Counted from the stretch's first letter, positions 49,324-58,600 are shown. The stretch: 64,000 nucleotides of DNA from Geobacillus thermoleovorans (GCF_001610955.1 NZ_CP014335.1:2489001-2553000); one strand, 5' to 3'. Translations and numbers: made by a program. The notes: generated from the letters alone by a model not told the origin.

Positions 49324-50690
49324 TTTTCCTCCCCTCCGCCCGCATCCGTCTTCTCTTCACTGCCAGCGGCGGGGGCCGATTCCCCGTTGCTCGCCTCATC
49401 GCCTTTCTTTGACGCGGTCCCGCTCTCTATATTCCCGCCGCTGTTTTTCGCAGTCGAATTCGGTTGGTTCGCCGCTCCGTTGTTTTCCGTCACCCCATTC
49501 GCCGGCTCCATCGTTCCGCCTTCTCCGTCGCCGCTTTGCCCAACATTGCTTTCCGGCACTTCAAGGCCGCGCACGTGAATCGTATACGTTGGCGGATAAA
49601 AATCTTCGCTCACCGTTTCTTTGCGCACGAGCCGAGCGCCGTCGCGCACTTCGCGTTCCACCGTCACAACCAGCCCCGGCCGCCCGATCTGTTCCGTCCT
49701 CTTCTCGTCCGGCGCCAGGCGCGCGTCATAGCGGACGATGACACGCGGTTCGATAGACTCCGCCTCGCCTAGGCGAATGATATATTGATAGGCAAACGGC
49801 AACCCGATAATGGCAACACGCACCTTTCGTCCATCATGCCGGAGAAGAAGCGTGTAGTCGGTCGTGTTTGGGTTGAACCATTCCAAATCGCGGCCGCCGC
49901 TAATGGGCGCCTCAAAACCGGGCGTCACTCCATCCGGCAACATACGGCTCGTATAGCGCTCCACGACAGTGAAATTGGTCGCCAGCACCGCCCGGTACAC
50001 CGCTGAAGCGATCGCATCGGCCGCTTCATCGGACAAATCGGCCTTCACCTTTTTCATATAATCGCCAAACGAAAACAGCTGTTTCGCTTTGATCACCGCG
50101 CGCCGCTCGCCAGACAGCCAGCGGACGGCCGAAGAGTCAGGCGCCGATGCGGCCGCTTCGCTGACGACCGGTTGCCGGCCGTTTGCAAACGATATGTAGC
50201 GAGCCAAGTCGATCGGAGATGATGGCTTTTGCAGCTGAGCCGCCTGTCCCTCTAAATCCGCCCCAAGCTTCTTGATGTCAAGCGCCGATAACGCCGCCGG
50301 CGGAACGATGGCTGCCGCCGCTTGGAGGCATTTTTCTAAATCAGCGATCACAAACAGCGGCGTGCGCCTCCCGTCGACAAACCGCTTCGTGCTCTCGGCA
50401 AGACGGAACGCAAACGCGTCCGCCGGCAGGTCAATGCGCTTTTCTTGGTACTGCAAAGAAATGGAAGCGGTCGCCCGCCACTCATTCACCCGCTCGACAA
50501 CCGCCTGTCGGGCTCTTTCGGGCGTCATGCCGGAGAGTGACACCGGACCGACCGCCGTGCCCGGGCCAAGGCGGCCGTCATCCGGGGCCAAAACATCATG
50601 GGCGAAGGTGCCCAGATGCGAAAAAGCGATAAAATAAACGGTGCAAACAGCCATGACAACAAACAATTTCCACGCGGCAGCCTTTTTCAC
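49320..50690 (-). CDS. VanW and G5 domain envelope protein in the pilus operon
   Basis: A 456-residue protein with one N-terminal membrane anchor (WKLFVVMAVCTVYFIAF), a region of unknown fold, a VanW domain (ATNFTVVERYTSRMLPDGV, then LEWFNPNTTDYTLLL), a G5 domain near 340-385 and a disordered Asn/Ser/Gly/Glu-rich tail of about 75 residues. G5 domains bind peptidoglycan or sugars, so the protein probably spans the wall next to the pilus machine. Its stop overlaps the pilB start, which ties it to the system. GTG 50690 follows GGAGGG. Confidence 0.82.
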   Translation of the reverse strand: MKKAAAWKLFVVMAVCTVYFIAFSHLGTFAHDVLAPDDGRLGPGTAVGPVSLSGMTPERARQAVVERVNEWRATASISLQYQEKRIDLPADAFAFRLAESTKRFVDGRRTPLFVIADLEKCLQAAAAIVPPAALSALDIKKLGADLEGQAAQLQKPSSPIDLARYISFANGRQPVVSEAAASAPDSSAVRWLSGERRAVIKAKQLFSFGDYMKKVKADLSDEAADAIASAVYRAVLATNFTVVERYTSRMLPDGVTPGFEAPISGGRDLEWFNPNTTDYTLLLRHDGRKVRVAIIGLPFAYQYIIRLGEAESIEPRVIVRYDARLAPDEKRTEQIGRPGLVVTVEREVRDGARLVRKETVSEDFYPPTYTIHVRGLEVPESNVGQSGDGEGGTMEPANGVTENNGAANQPNSTAKNSGGNIESGTASKKGDEASNGESAPAAGSEEKTDAGGGEEK

Positions 50691-50706
50691 CGCCGACCCT
50701 CCTCCA

Positions 50707-51486
50707 TTACGCCTCCACATTCATCGAGACATCGACGATGACGCTTGGCCCCGCCTCTTGCGCCTTGCGCACATCCTCTTCGCCAAGCAGAGTGCCCGCT
50801 TTAAACATCAGGCGGCCGTCTGCATCATAAATATCTTTTGTCAGCCGCTTTCCAGCTAACAGCGCAACTTGTTTTTCCCTCAGCGACTGCAGCGCTTCAA
50901 CATTTTCCGCGCTTTCGGCCATCGCCTCCATTTGCGCGGAAACGTCCTCTTCCGCCATGCCGCCGGTTGGCTCGATGCTCTCTGCCTTCAACAACTGCGC
51001 CGGATCATCAAGAAGCGACTCGTTCGCTCCGTCGTTGATGATCAAAATATCTTTGCCGTACGTCAACACTTCTGAGGCCGGCAGCACCGCTTCCCCTTTC
51101 TCGAGCTGAAGAGCGATGCCGACAATATCCCCTGACTCTTCATCGACGAAAAACTCGCGGGCTTCGCCGAGCAGCTGCCCTTTTCGCGTGATGGCTTTCG
51201 TATTTTTAATCCGGATTTGCTTATTGACGAGCTGATTGGCGATCGGAATTTCCGAGAGGTCAATTACATCGTGCCCTTGCTCTACCGTCACGGCAAACTC
51301 GCCGATGCCGACGACTTTTTTAAACGGAATGGCCTTTAAACTGAGTTGCACATCGTCTTGTTCCACAGTCAAAAAATCGATCGATCCTTTGTCCGGGTTG
51401 ATCACCAAACTTTTCACCGTGCCGATTTGTGCACCGTCAGCAATGCTGATGATCGGCAGCCCAATGATTTGCGCGCTAGCTTTCAT
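50707..51486 (-). CDS. PRC-barrel domain protein in the pilus operon
   Basis: A 259-residue cytoplasmic protein with two PRC-barrel units (ASAQIIGLPIISIADGAQIG near the N-terminus and KAITRKGQLLGEAREFFVDE near 95) and a helical C-terminal part ending in a repeat-like GRLMFKAGTLLGEEDVRKAQ. PRC barrels bind protein or RNA partners. No signal peptide. ATG 51486 after GGGGTG; overlaps the upstream gene by 11 bases. Function in the pilus system is unknown. Confidence 0.82.
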   Translation of the reverse strand: MKASAQIIGLPIISIADGAQIGTVKSLVINPDKGSIDFLTVEQDDVQLSLKAIPFKKVVGIGEFAVTVEQGHDVIDLSEIPIANQLVNKQIRIKNTKAITRKGQLLGEAREFFVDEESGDIVGIALQLEKGEAVLPASEVLTYGKDILIINDGANESLLDDPAQLLKAESIEPTGGMAEEDVSAQMEAMAESAENVEALQSLREKQVALLAGKRLTKDIYDADGRLMFKAGTLLGEEDVRKAQEAGPSVIVDVSMNVEA

Positions 51487-53092
51487 CTTGTTCACCCCAA
51501 CTGTTTAGTGTTGCGGCAAACTGCCGCCAAAGCGCCAACTCTTCGGCCACAGCCGGATAGGCGCGAAAACGGTCAGCGAGCTCCTCGAGCCACGCTGCGA
51601 GCTTGCCGTACTGTTGTTCTACCACATAATGTTCCATTAACAAACGGGCCAATACGTAATAGTCGCGGTCAGAAAGCGGAGCGTCCAAACAGCGGCGGAG
51701 GCAGCGCTCGTAATCGGCGGCGCCCAAACGACGGCGGTTGAGGCGCAATTCAAGAACGACCGCCTGCACGACTTCCGGACCGATCATTCGCGCTGGCCGT
51801 TCGCTCTCTTCCTCCCGCCGGCTTTCCGTTTGCCCATCTTCTTCCGGCTCGCGGCGCTCGGTTGATTGTTCGCCTTCCGACCAGCCATGCTCCGCTCGTT
51901 GCCCTTCCTGCCTGTCAGGCTCTGCTTTCATCGCGTCCTCCTGACGGGGCGGTTCGGCAGCCTCGTCCGCTTCCGGCAGCGAACAGTCGACAATACCCGG
52001 CATTGCTTCTTCCAAAAGCGCCCCTTCACGCGGCATTGCCTGGCCGGAAGGCAGCCCGTTTTCTGCAGCAGAAACGCCCGCCGAGCTAGAAGACATGAAC
52101 GCGGAAAGTTGCCCATCCTCTTCTTCATGGCTGAGATCAAGCGCCTGCAACAGGCCGCGGCCGTCGGCGGCCGCTCCCGCCTGCAGCACCGCCGCTTCGA
52201 TGTCTGGCGTCATCGAGACCGGCAGCTCATCGAGCCAATCGCGCAGACGGCGCGCCGGCCCAACATTCAGCCCGCCACCGTCACCCGTCATGGCGGTCGG
52301 CTCTACTCCATCCAAATCCAAGGCGGACAACTTCTCCAGCTCCACACGATCCGAATCCAACGGGAAAAACTCCTCTTGCTCGGCATCGTCTCGGTCCACG
52401 GAGCGCATTTTTTGCTCCGCATCGGCCGAATCCAACGAAAGCAGCTCCTCCGGCTCGGTTTGATCCGCTCCGGGATCGGAAGCGGCTTCCTCTATGCCAT
52501 CCATCGATCGAAGCAAGAAAGCAGTCTGTTCTTCCCAGGGCTCCTCGCTGGATTTCGGTGCCCGCTCCGTCTCTCCCGAAGCTGCTTCCGACGCTGCAGG
52601 CGACGCTCCTGAAGCGGTGTTACCGGTTTCCTGCACGTGCGATCGCAACGCCTCCCCACCCGAGTCAACGCCTTGAAATTCCCTCGAAGCGCCGTTTTGT
52701 CCAAAAGCTGCCGGCCAGGCCGAATCGACTAGATTTTCCGTTGCATTCTGGACCATCGTCCCGTACCTATCGCCCGCTGCCGTCCGATCGCCACTCCCTT
52801 TCCATCCTCCCTTTCTCCGTTCCCCAGCTTCCTCCGTCTCCACCGACCGGTAAAGAAGCGGACCGAACCAACGATCAAGCAAATACGAGCCCGCCAACAG
52901 CAAAAGCCCGACGAGCAGGGCGATTTGCCATAACGGAATCACCGATTCGGCCAACTGCGCCAGCCCCGCAGCCAAAAAGGCAGCCGCCACCACCGCCGCG
53001 CCCCCGGCCCGGCTGAATCCAAGCGGCAGCAGCCAAACAGCCAACAGCGCCACTATGAATGCAACAACGTAAACAACCGCCTCTTTCCACAT
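51476..53092 (-). CDS. Membrane protein with long acidic linker, first gene of the pilus operon
   Basis: I do not recognise a family. The 538 residues contain about three membrane segments in the first 75 (AVVYVVAFIVALLAVWLLPL, then ALLVGLLLLAGSYLL), a long acidic low-complexity region (about 90-440) with loosely repeated LDS/D-EQEE units, and a C-terminal helical domain of about 100 residues (RRRLGAADYERCLRRCLDAP, EHYVVEQQYGKLAAWLEELA) that looks TPR-like. It is the promoter-proximal gene of the operon and is coupled to the PRC-barrel gene. Confidence 0.75.
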   Translation of the reverse strand: MWKEAVVYVVAFIVALLAVWLLPLGFSRAGGAAVVAAAFLAAGLAQLAESVIPLWQIALLVGLLLLAGSYLLDRWFGPLLYRSVETEEAGERRKGGWKGSGDRTAAGDRYGTMVQNATENLVDSAWPAAFGQNGASREFQGVDSGGEALRSHVQETGNTASGASPAASEAASGETERAPKSSEEPWEEQTAFLLRSMDGIEEAASDPGADQTEPEELLSLDSADAEQKMRSVDRDDAEQEEFFPLDSDRVELEKLSALDLDGVEPTAMTGDGGGLNVGPARRLRDWLDELPVSMTPDIEAAVLQAGAAADGRGLLQALDLSHEEEDGQLSAFMSSSSAGVSAAENGLPSGQAMPREGALLEEAMPGIVDCSLPEADEAAEPPRQEDAMKAEPDRQEGQRAEHGWSEGEQSTERREPEEDGQTESRREEESERPARMIGPEVVQAVVLELRLNRRRLGAADYERCLRRCLDAPLSDRDYYVLARLLMEHYVVEQQYGKLAAWLEELADRFRAYPAVAEELALWRQFAATLNSWGEQDES

Positions 53093-53196
53093 GCCTACCC
53101 GTTCCTTCCCGGCGTATCATTGGCAATAACGCGCCAAATATGCCATTGCTCGTTCTCTTATCCTAAAATTCTACATGGTTCGACTCGAAAATATTG

Positions 53197-53202
53197 TATA
53201 AT
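53197..53202 (+). promoter_or_regulatory. -10 element for the minor prepilin operon
   Basis: A perfect TATAAT 34 bases before the first plus-strand prepilin, in the 143-base divergent gap to the minus-strand pilus operon. No good SigA -35 is visible at 16-18 bases, so an activator may be needed. Confidence 0.4.
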
Positions 53203-53235
53203 AAAGTTACATATTTTGAAAGAAGGTTATGACAA

Positions 53236-53856
53236 ATGGCGGGAAGCAATTTTCCTCTTCCTAGTCGTCAAGCAGGATTTACGTTGATCGAAACGTTGCT
53301 GGCCATCACTCTTTTATCGGGCGTCGCGATCGGTTTGTTTTACTTTTTCACGAATGCGATGATGCATACGTCTTACAACCAAGGTCGGACGGTGGCCGTC
53401 AACGTCGCCCGCGGCGTCGCTGTCTATTTTGAAAAAAACGCAGATTTCTCCCGGCTAAAAGAGTATATGGAAGACCATCAAACACCGTTTCTTGAGCTAA
53501 CAAAAGACGATTGCGGCAACGAATCGTTGGCGGCGCTGTTTTTTCCCGGTGAATCTAGCCAACTGCATACGGTATGTGAAGCGCAGTTCGCCCCGAAAAT
53601 CAACAATGTCCGTTACGAAGCTTCCGTTTACCTTGTCCGATACGACAAGGAGGCATGGGATGCATTCACTTCATCGTCGGAATTCGCTTCCTTGCCTGCG
53701 CCGCTGCAGGCGCGCATCCGCGCTGAAACGGAAAAAGCAGCCGAATCAAACGCCGGCGGCTACATGACCAAATTATACACCACCGTCCGTTGGGGCGAGC
53801 GCACGAACGAAACGGCGTGGGTCGAAGGGGTGATCACCGATGAAACGATCCGCTAG
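53236..53856 (+). CDS. Minor prepilin (PilV/GspI-like)
   Basis: A 206-residue protein with leader MAGSNFPLPSRQAG and mature start FTLIETLLAITLLSG (glutamate +5). The globular part carries two cysteines (DDCGNES, HTVCEAQ). First of three prepilin genes on the plus strand, overlapping the next by 17 bases. The three-gene series resembles the minor-pilin priming complex (PilV, PilW, PilX or GspI, J, K) that starts pilus assembly. Confidence 0.85.
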   Translation: MAGSNFPLPSRQAGFTLIETLLAITLLSGVAIGLFYFFTNAMMHTSYNQGRTVAVNVARGVAVYFEKNADFSRLKEYMEDHQTPFLELTKDDCGNESLAALFFPGESSQLHTVCEAQFAPKINNVRYEASVYLVRYDKEAWDAFTSSSEFASLPAPLQARIRAETEKAAESNAGGYMTKLYTTVRWGERTNETAWVEGVITDETIR

Positions 53857-54418
53857 AAGCGAAGCCGGCATGACGATGATCGAGCTGTTGGCCGCCGTTT
53901 CCATTTCTTTGCTCATCATCGGCGCTATCTACACCGTGTTTTTAACCGGCATTCGCGCCTACGAGCGCATCGGCATCGAAAACGACTTGCGCAGCGAAGC
54001 GGACTACGCCATGGCCCGAATAATGAACGAGCTGTACACGCTCTCTCCAGATGGAATGGAAAGTCAAGAGGAAAACACGCCGTTAACGGCCGTCACCTTT
54101 GTGAAAAACCAAGAATTCAAAGCCGATGCGGACACCGGGCTTGTCTCCCGTGAAGAGAAAAAGCCGGAAAGCATCGAGCGGATGACGCTGTCCATCCAAG
54201 ACGGCGCGCTCGCGATCAATGGCGAAACGATCACCTCTTCCCGCTTTTTGCTGGGCGACTCTTCATCGTTTTCATTCCGTTGCGCACGAAAAGAAGGCAA
54301 CCTGTGCCGCAGCGGCGTCATGACGATCCGTCTCATTGTCTCCGACCGTCGACACGCCGACCCGAGTGGTTGGCTGTATGTGCCGCCGTTTACATTGACA
54401 ACGGAATTTGGTTTTTAA
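53840..54418 (+). CDS. Minor prepilin (PilW/GspJ-like)
   Basis: A 192-residue protein with leader MKRSARSEAG and mature start MTMIELLAAVSISLLI (glutamate +5). The C-terminal domain has a pair of cysteines (RCARKEGNLC). Overlaps the preceding prepilin and is followed after 42 bases by the large third one. By order and size it corresponds to PilW or GspJ. Confidence 0.84.
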   Translation: MKRSARSEAGMTMIELLAAVSISLLIIGAIYTVFLTGIRAYERIGIENDLRSEADYAMARIMNELYTLSPDGMESQEENTPLTAVTFVKNQEFKADADTGLVSREEKKPESIERMTLSIQDGALAINGETITSSRFLLGDSSSFSFRCARKEGNLCRSGVMTIRLIVSDRRHADPSGWLYVPPFTLTTEFGF

Positions 54419-54460
54419 GTATTGCATTCCAAAACTTTGTCTGCGAAGGGAGGGGCTGCG

Positions 54461-56167
54461 ATGAACCGACTGCGCTTGAACGCCGCTGGCTACAGTTTGG
54501 TGACGACGATGCTCATGATCACCCTCTTTTTTTTGCTCGGCTTGACGATTTTAACAGTCGCCGTCCAGCAAGCGCGATTTACCGCGGTGCGCGTCGAGAA
54601 CATCGAATCGTTTCATGAAGCCAAAACAGCCCTTAATGAAGCAATTGCTGGGCTTAAAGCTGAGCTTTCAGACGACGATTTTTTTGTTCGTCATGACATT
54701 TTCACCCCCAGTCAATGGGATGCATTTCTCGGCATTAACGAGGACACCCCCGGCCCGGATACGATCGCCGGCAAGCTGAAAGCGCGCTACGGCGTGGAGG
54801 TGGAAGACGTGTCCTATCGCTTGTACAACATTCCGACGAACAAAGTGTTCCTCCGCGCGCTCGATTTGTCCAAACCGTTTACGGACGGCCATCGCGAGCG
54901 GAAAGTCAAACGGCTCGTCTTTTTAACAAATACGCCCAGCTTTCTCAAATACGCGCTCGGATCAAAAGAAACCGTCATCTTAAACGGCGGCGTCTACGTG
55001 GAGCAAGGAAACGTATACGCCGGACAAAGCGCTTACATCAGCAACGCGGCAAACTACGTGAAAAAAAGCGGCGAGTTAACGATCGCTCCTATCGATGCCG
55101 GACTGCCCGCATCAATGAACGATTCGATTTGGCACATTCATGACAAGCTGCTGTTTTCATGCACGCAAACGAGCAGTTGCTGGAAGACTGGCGGCCGAGC
55201 TTTCCAAATGGAAGAAGGCCTTTTCTTCCCAGGATGGCCGGACGATGGCGGCCCTCTCATTCAACAAGAGACGGACGATTTCATCGATACTGATTTCGAG
55301 CGCACCGTGAAAGATAAATTGCTTCAAGCGGCCGGTCTCTCGCCGTTGTCGCCTGAAACCCAACAAGCGTATATCGAGCGCATTGAAAACGATCACCAGC
55401 CGCCGCTCGATGTAGCGCGGGAGCTTTATCAAGAAGGGAAATTGGCTCGGGTCGTGACAGACGACGAAACGCCGTATGAACAATCCATCAATCAGATGCC
55501 AAAAGACAAGCCGCTTTGGTTGGACGCAGAAGGGAAGGAGATCACCCTTTATCGCGACATTGACGTGCAGCAAAATGGCCAAAACCAATGGCTCATTGTC
55601 AATGGCGATCTCCGCATTGAAGGACCGACAAAATCAACAGCGGCTGTGCGCGGCAATTTGATCGTGTTCGGTGATTTGACGCTTACTGGAAACTTGGCGT
55701 TGAACGCGAGCATTTACGTCACTGGCAAGACGACCATTTACAACAGCCATATCGACGGAGCGGATGGAAAAGGGCTCGTGTTGTTGTCCAAAGGCACGCT
55801 CGATATCGCCCGCATCAATGAATTTCAAGACTCAAATGAAATCCCGAACTTAAAAGGGTATTTTTATACGGACAGCAGCGCGACGATTTATGCTGTCGGA
55901 TCGTATTTGTACATTGAAGGCGGGTTGTTCGCCCGCGGGAACGGAGCGGCTGCTCCGGATACAGACATCAACGGGCTCGTCATCAACGCCTTTCGCGGCC
56001 GGATCGAGCCGAAAGACGGTGAGCCGGGGAACTTCATTCCAAGCTCTGACATGCAACAATCTCGTCTGATCGTCAAATATAATCCACGGGTGTTAGTCGA
56101 ACAAGGAACAGGATTGCCGTTTGTCAATCAAATCTCGCTCGTCGCCGACCGGCTTGAAGTTGAGTGA
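54461..56167 (+). CDS. Large GspK/PilX-like prepilin
   Basis: A 568-residue protein whose N-terminus (NAAG then YSLVTTMLMITLFFLLG) looks like a prepilin but lacks glutamate at +5, as in GspK, the tip subunit of type II pseudopili. The C-terminal part is very large and contains a repetitive beta-rich stretch (IEGPTKSTAAVRGNLIVFGD, TGNLALNASIYVTGKTTIYN), suggesting a beta-solenoid. Start ATG 54461 follows GGGAGGGG. Probably sits at the pilus tip. Confidence 0.8.
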   Translation: MNRLRLNAAGYSLVTTMLMITLFFLLGLTILTVAVQQARFTAVRVENIESFHEAKTALNEAIAGLKAELSDDDFFVRHDIFTPSQWDAFLGINEDTPGPDTIAGKLKARYGVEVEDVSYRLYNIPTNKVFLRALDLSKPFTDGHRERKVKRLVFLTNTPSFLKYALGSKETVILNGGVYVEQGNVYAGQSAYISNAANYVKKSGELTIAPIDAGLPASMNDSIWHIHDKLLFSCTQTSSCWKTGGRAFQMEEGLFFPGWPDDGGPLIQQETDDFIDTDFERTVKDKLLQAAGLSPLSPETQQAYIERIENDHQPPLDVARELYQEGKLARVVTDDETPYEQSINQMPKDKPLWLDAEGKEITLYRDIDVQQNGQNQWLIVNGDLRIEGPTKSTAAVRGNLIVFGDLTLTGNLALNASIYVTGKTTIYNSHIDGADGKGLVLLSKGTLDIARINEFQDSNEIPNLKGYFYTDSSATIYAVGSYLYIEGGLFARGNGAAAPDTDINGLVINAFRGRIEPKDGEPGNFIPSSDMQQSRLIVKYNPRVLVEQGTGLPFVNQISLVADRLEVE

Positions 56168-56220
56168 ACGAAGACGGCTAAATTCCCTCTCTCATCCTCT
56201 CGATCCCCTGGACAAACGAA

Positions 56221-56255
56221 AAAAAGCGGCTCTCCAATTCAGGAGGCCGCTTTTT
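56221..56255. terminator. Bidirectional terminator between the prepilin operon and the VWA gene
   Basis: AAAAAGCGGC/GCCGCTTTTT with an inner CTCC/GGAG stem and a 6-base loop (one bulged T). T-runs end the stem on both strands; the genes on each side converge on it. Confidence 0.9.
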
Positions 56256-56261
56256 CCATCA

Positions 56262-58532
56262 TCACCAACGCCCACCGTTGCTGACGCTTCCCCCCTCATC
56301 TTCACGCGGTTGGACAAAGACCCACACTGAGGCTTGAATTGGCCTGCCATCCGGCGTTCTCGCATTGGCGGTCGCCGTCACAACCGCGTAGCCGACATCC
56401 ACTGCTTCCAAATACCATCGGCCATTTTCTTGGACAACGTCGACAAACCGGGAGTCAGACGATGTCACAGAGCGGAGCGTTCGGTCGCTTGCATTGGACG
56501 GAACAAAACGAAGCTCAGGCGCTGCGTCAAGCCGTTCGCCGACTTTCATATACAACACCGGACGGCGGAACTCCATACCTTGAAGCGCCACGTACGGATC
56601 AATCACCTTGATGACCGCCGATGCCGACGCGTTGCTGCCATCAGTCGCGCGGACGGTGATCGTAACCGTTCCAGGCTTTAGCGCTGTCACCGTGCCGTTT
56701 TGGTCTACGGATGCGACACTCGGGTCGCTTGATGTCCACGCAAGCGTTGGGTTCGTCGCGTCGCTCGGCTCGATCGTCACTGGAATGGTTTGCATTTCGT
56801 CAACGTTCATCGTCGGTTTGTAATCGCCAAGCGTCAAGCTATGAACCTTAACAACGATCGAGATCGTGGCCGATTTTGCGATCGGCGGCTGCAGTTGCCC
56901 ATACACATCGCGGTATGTCAACTCTGTGGTCAACGTATAGGTCCCTTTTTGCTTAAAGGAGACGGAAACCGGAATCGTAATAGGAGCCGGCGCCGGCTTC
57001 CCGACCTCATACGGAATCGAAAACGAAATATACGCATTTTGCTTATTTTCATCCAGCCATACTTGGCCGTTTTCCGCAACGGCGACATTGCCGCCAAACG
57101 ACGAAAGCGGGATGCGGATCGTTCCTGTGATCGCCGGCGTGGTGGCAAGCTGGGAAAACTGTTGGAACAAGGCGGTCAAATTTTGCGTCGTTCCTTGCCG
57201 CGCCTCGCCGCCGGCAGTCGCGGACAGCGTTTGCAAAAAGCTCATATCGACTTCATCGTTGCTGCCAAAACCGATCGAATAAAGCGTAATATTGTTCATT
57301 CCGAGCGCCTTAGCCACGTTGATAGCATGATCACGAATTTTCTTCTCTATGCTGCTGTAACTAAATGGATAGTCGCTTCGACCTAGAGGGATATCAGCAC
57401 CGTTTACATAGTCCCATCCGTCGCTTGTAAACAAGCGGGAAAAACCGCGTTTGTCGATAAAACGAATGCCGGCCTTTCCATTTGTATACAATTCGTACGT
57501 CAGCGGCAACGGCGCCGTGATTTTTTCTCCTGTATAGTAGTAGAACCAAAGAATCCGTTCGACTTCCCGATAGGTGATTGTTTCTGTTGCGTTAAGGGTG
57601 GTCGGCATCCCGTCTGTCAAGAAAATTACATACTTTTTGCGCACCGGGTCGTTAAAATACGACTGCGCAAGCGACAGCGCCGCCGAATAGTTCGTGCCGC
57701 CTCCAGCGGTCAAACTGTCGCCGACCGTCCGAATTTTCTCGAGTTGGGCGGCGACATTCGGCTGATCCCCAAACGGAACGACTTGTTTCACTTGGTCGGA
57801 AAACGGAATGAGGGCAAACCGGTCGTTCGGATGCGAATGGGCTTTAAAGTAATCGACAGCCGAACGGAGCGCCGTCTTGGCGCTCGAAAGCTTCTCCCAT
57901 GTCATCGAGCCGGAGATGTCAAACACAAACACAACGTCGATCGGCGGACGGACGGGCGACGAAACGGCCCCTTGTGGAACGAGCGTCACATCGAGCCGGC
58001 CTTGGGCATCGCCGTTCGGCGGCTTGGCGTATTCCGGCTGTGAAAATGAGAGGGAAAAATCCAATTTAGCCGTGCTCACCCCAGTTTGCCTCGTATATTG
58101 ATAAGGCGTCTGTGGGAATGAAAAATACACATCCTCTTTTCCATTTCCTAACACGCGATACGCATCGACGGTGATTTGGTAAGTCACCGTCGTTCCCGGA
58201 GCCGACGGCCACTTGCCGCGCATATCAAGAGAAAACGTATACTTTTTCTCACCGTTTCGGTCCGCCGGCGCTTCCACCGCTTCGGCTCGGTAGCTGACTG
58301 CCGTGCCGCTTTGTTCCTTCGGCTGAATGCGAATCATAAAGTAGCGAATGCTGTTCCCTTGCCCGTTGCCGCTCCCTGGTGCGGTCGCCCATCCCTCAAT
58401 CTTCTCATCCGAAACGAACGTAATGGCCCCCTCTGTTTGATCGGCATACACAACACCTGCTTTCATCGGCCATAGGCTTGCCATCAGCCAAAACAACATT
58501 CCCCATAAAAGCCAGCCGCGCCACCGCTTCAT
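56262..58532 (-). CDS. Secreted VWA and BIG2 domain protein, possible pilus adhesin
   Basis: A 756-residue exported protein. After a signal peptide (hydrophobic GWLLWGMLFWLMASLWPM, cleavage near AGVVYA) come a beta region, a von Willebrand A domain with a complete metal-ion-dependent adhesion site (DISGSM, the threonine in GGGTNY, FLTDG) at about 200-440, a further beta region, a BIG2 Ig-like domain (LAWTSSDPSVASVDQNGTVT near 620) and a C-terminal beta domain. No sortase or membrane anchor is visible. Start 58532 follows GGGAGGGGAGG; an extended -10 TGATATAAT lies at 58572-58580. Convergent with the minor prepilins. Confidence 0.83.
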   Translation of the reverse strand: MKRWRGWLLWGMLFWLMASLWPMKAGVVYADQTEGAITFVSDEKIEGWATAPGSGNGQGNSIRYFMIRIQPKEQSGTAVSYRAEAVEAPADRNGEKKYTFSLDMRGKWPSAPGTTVTYQITVDAYRVLGNGKEDVYFSFPQTPYQYTRQTGVSTAKLDFSLSFSQPEYAKPPNGDAQGRLDVTLVPQGAVSSPVRPPIDVVFVFDISGSMTWEKLSSAKTALRSAVDYFKAHSHPNDRFALIPFSDQVKQVVPFGDQPNVAAQLEKIRTVGDSLTAGGGTNYSAALSLAQSYFNDPVRKKYVIFLTDGMPTTLNATETITYREVERILWFYYYTGEKITAPLPLTYELYTNGKAGIRFIDKRGFSRLFTSDGWDYVNGADIPLGRSDYPFSYSSIEKKIRDHAINVAKALGMNNITLYSIGFGSNDEVDMSFLQTLSATAGGEARQGTTQNLTALFQQFSQLATTPAITGTIRIPLSSFGGNVAVAENGQVWLDENKQNAYISFSIPYEVGKPAPAPITIPVSVSFKQKGTYTLTTELTYRDVYGQLQPPIAKSATISIVVKVHSLTLGDYKPTMNVDEMQTIPVTIEPSDATNPTLAWTSSDPSVASVDQNGTVTALKPGTVTITVRATDGSNASASAVIKVIDPYVALQGMEFRRPVLYMKVGERLDAAPELRFVPSNASDRTLRSVTSSDSRFVDVVQENGRWYLEAVDVGYAVVTATANARTPDGRPIQASVWVFVQPREDEGGSVSNGGRW

Positions 58533-58600
58533 GCGCCTCCCCTCCCGCGCCAAAAGAACTATCTTTCTTCCATTATATCAATTCTTTTCATCGCTTGGCA

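Noticed and set aside
51476..53092. Frameshifted pseudogene because of low-complexity sequence
   Set aside because: The frame is intact over 538 codons with a structured N- and C-terminus and tight coupling to the next gene.
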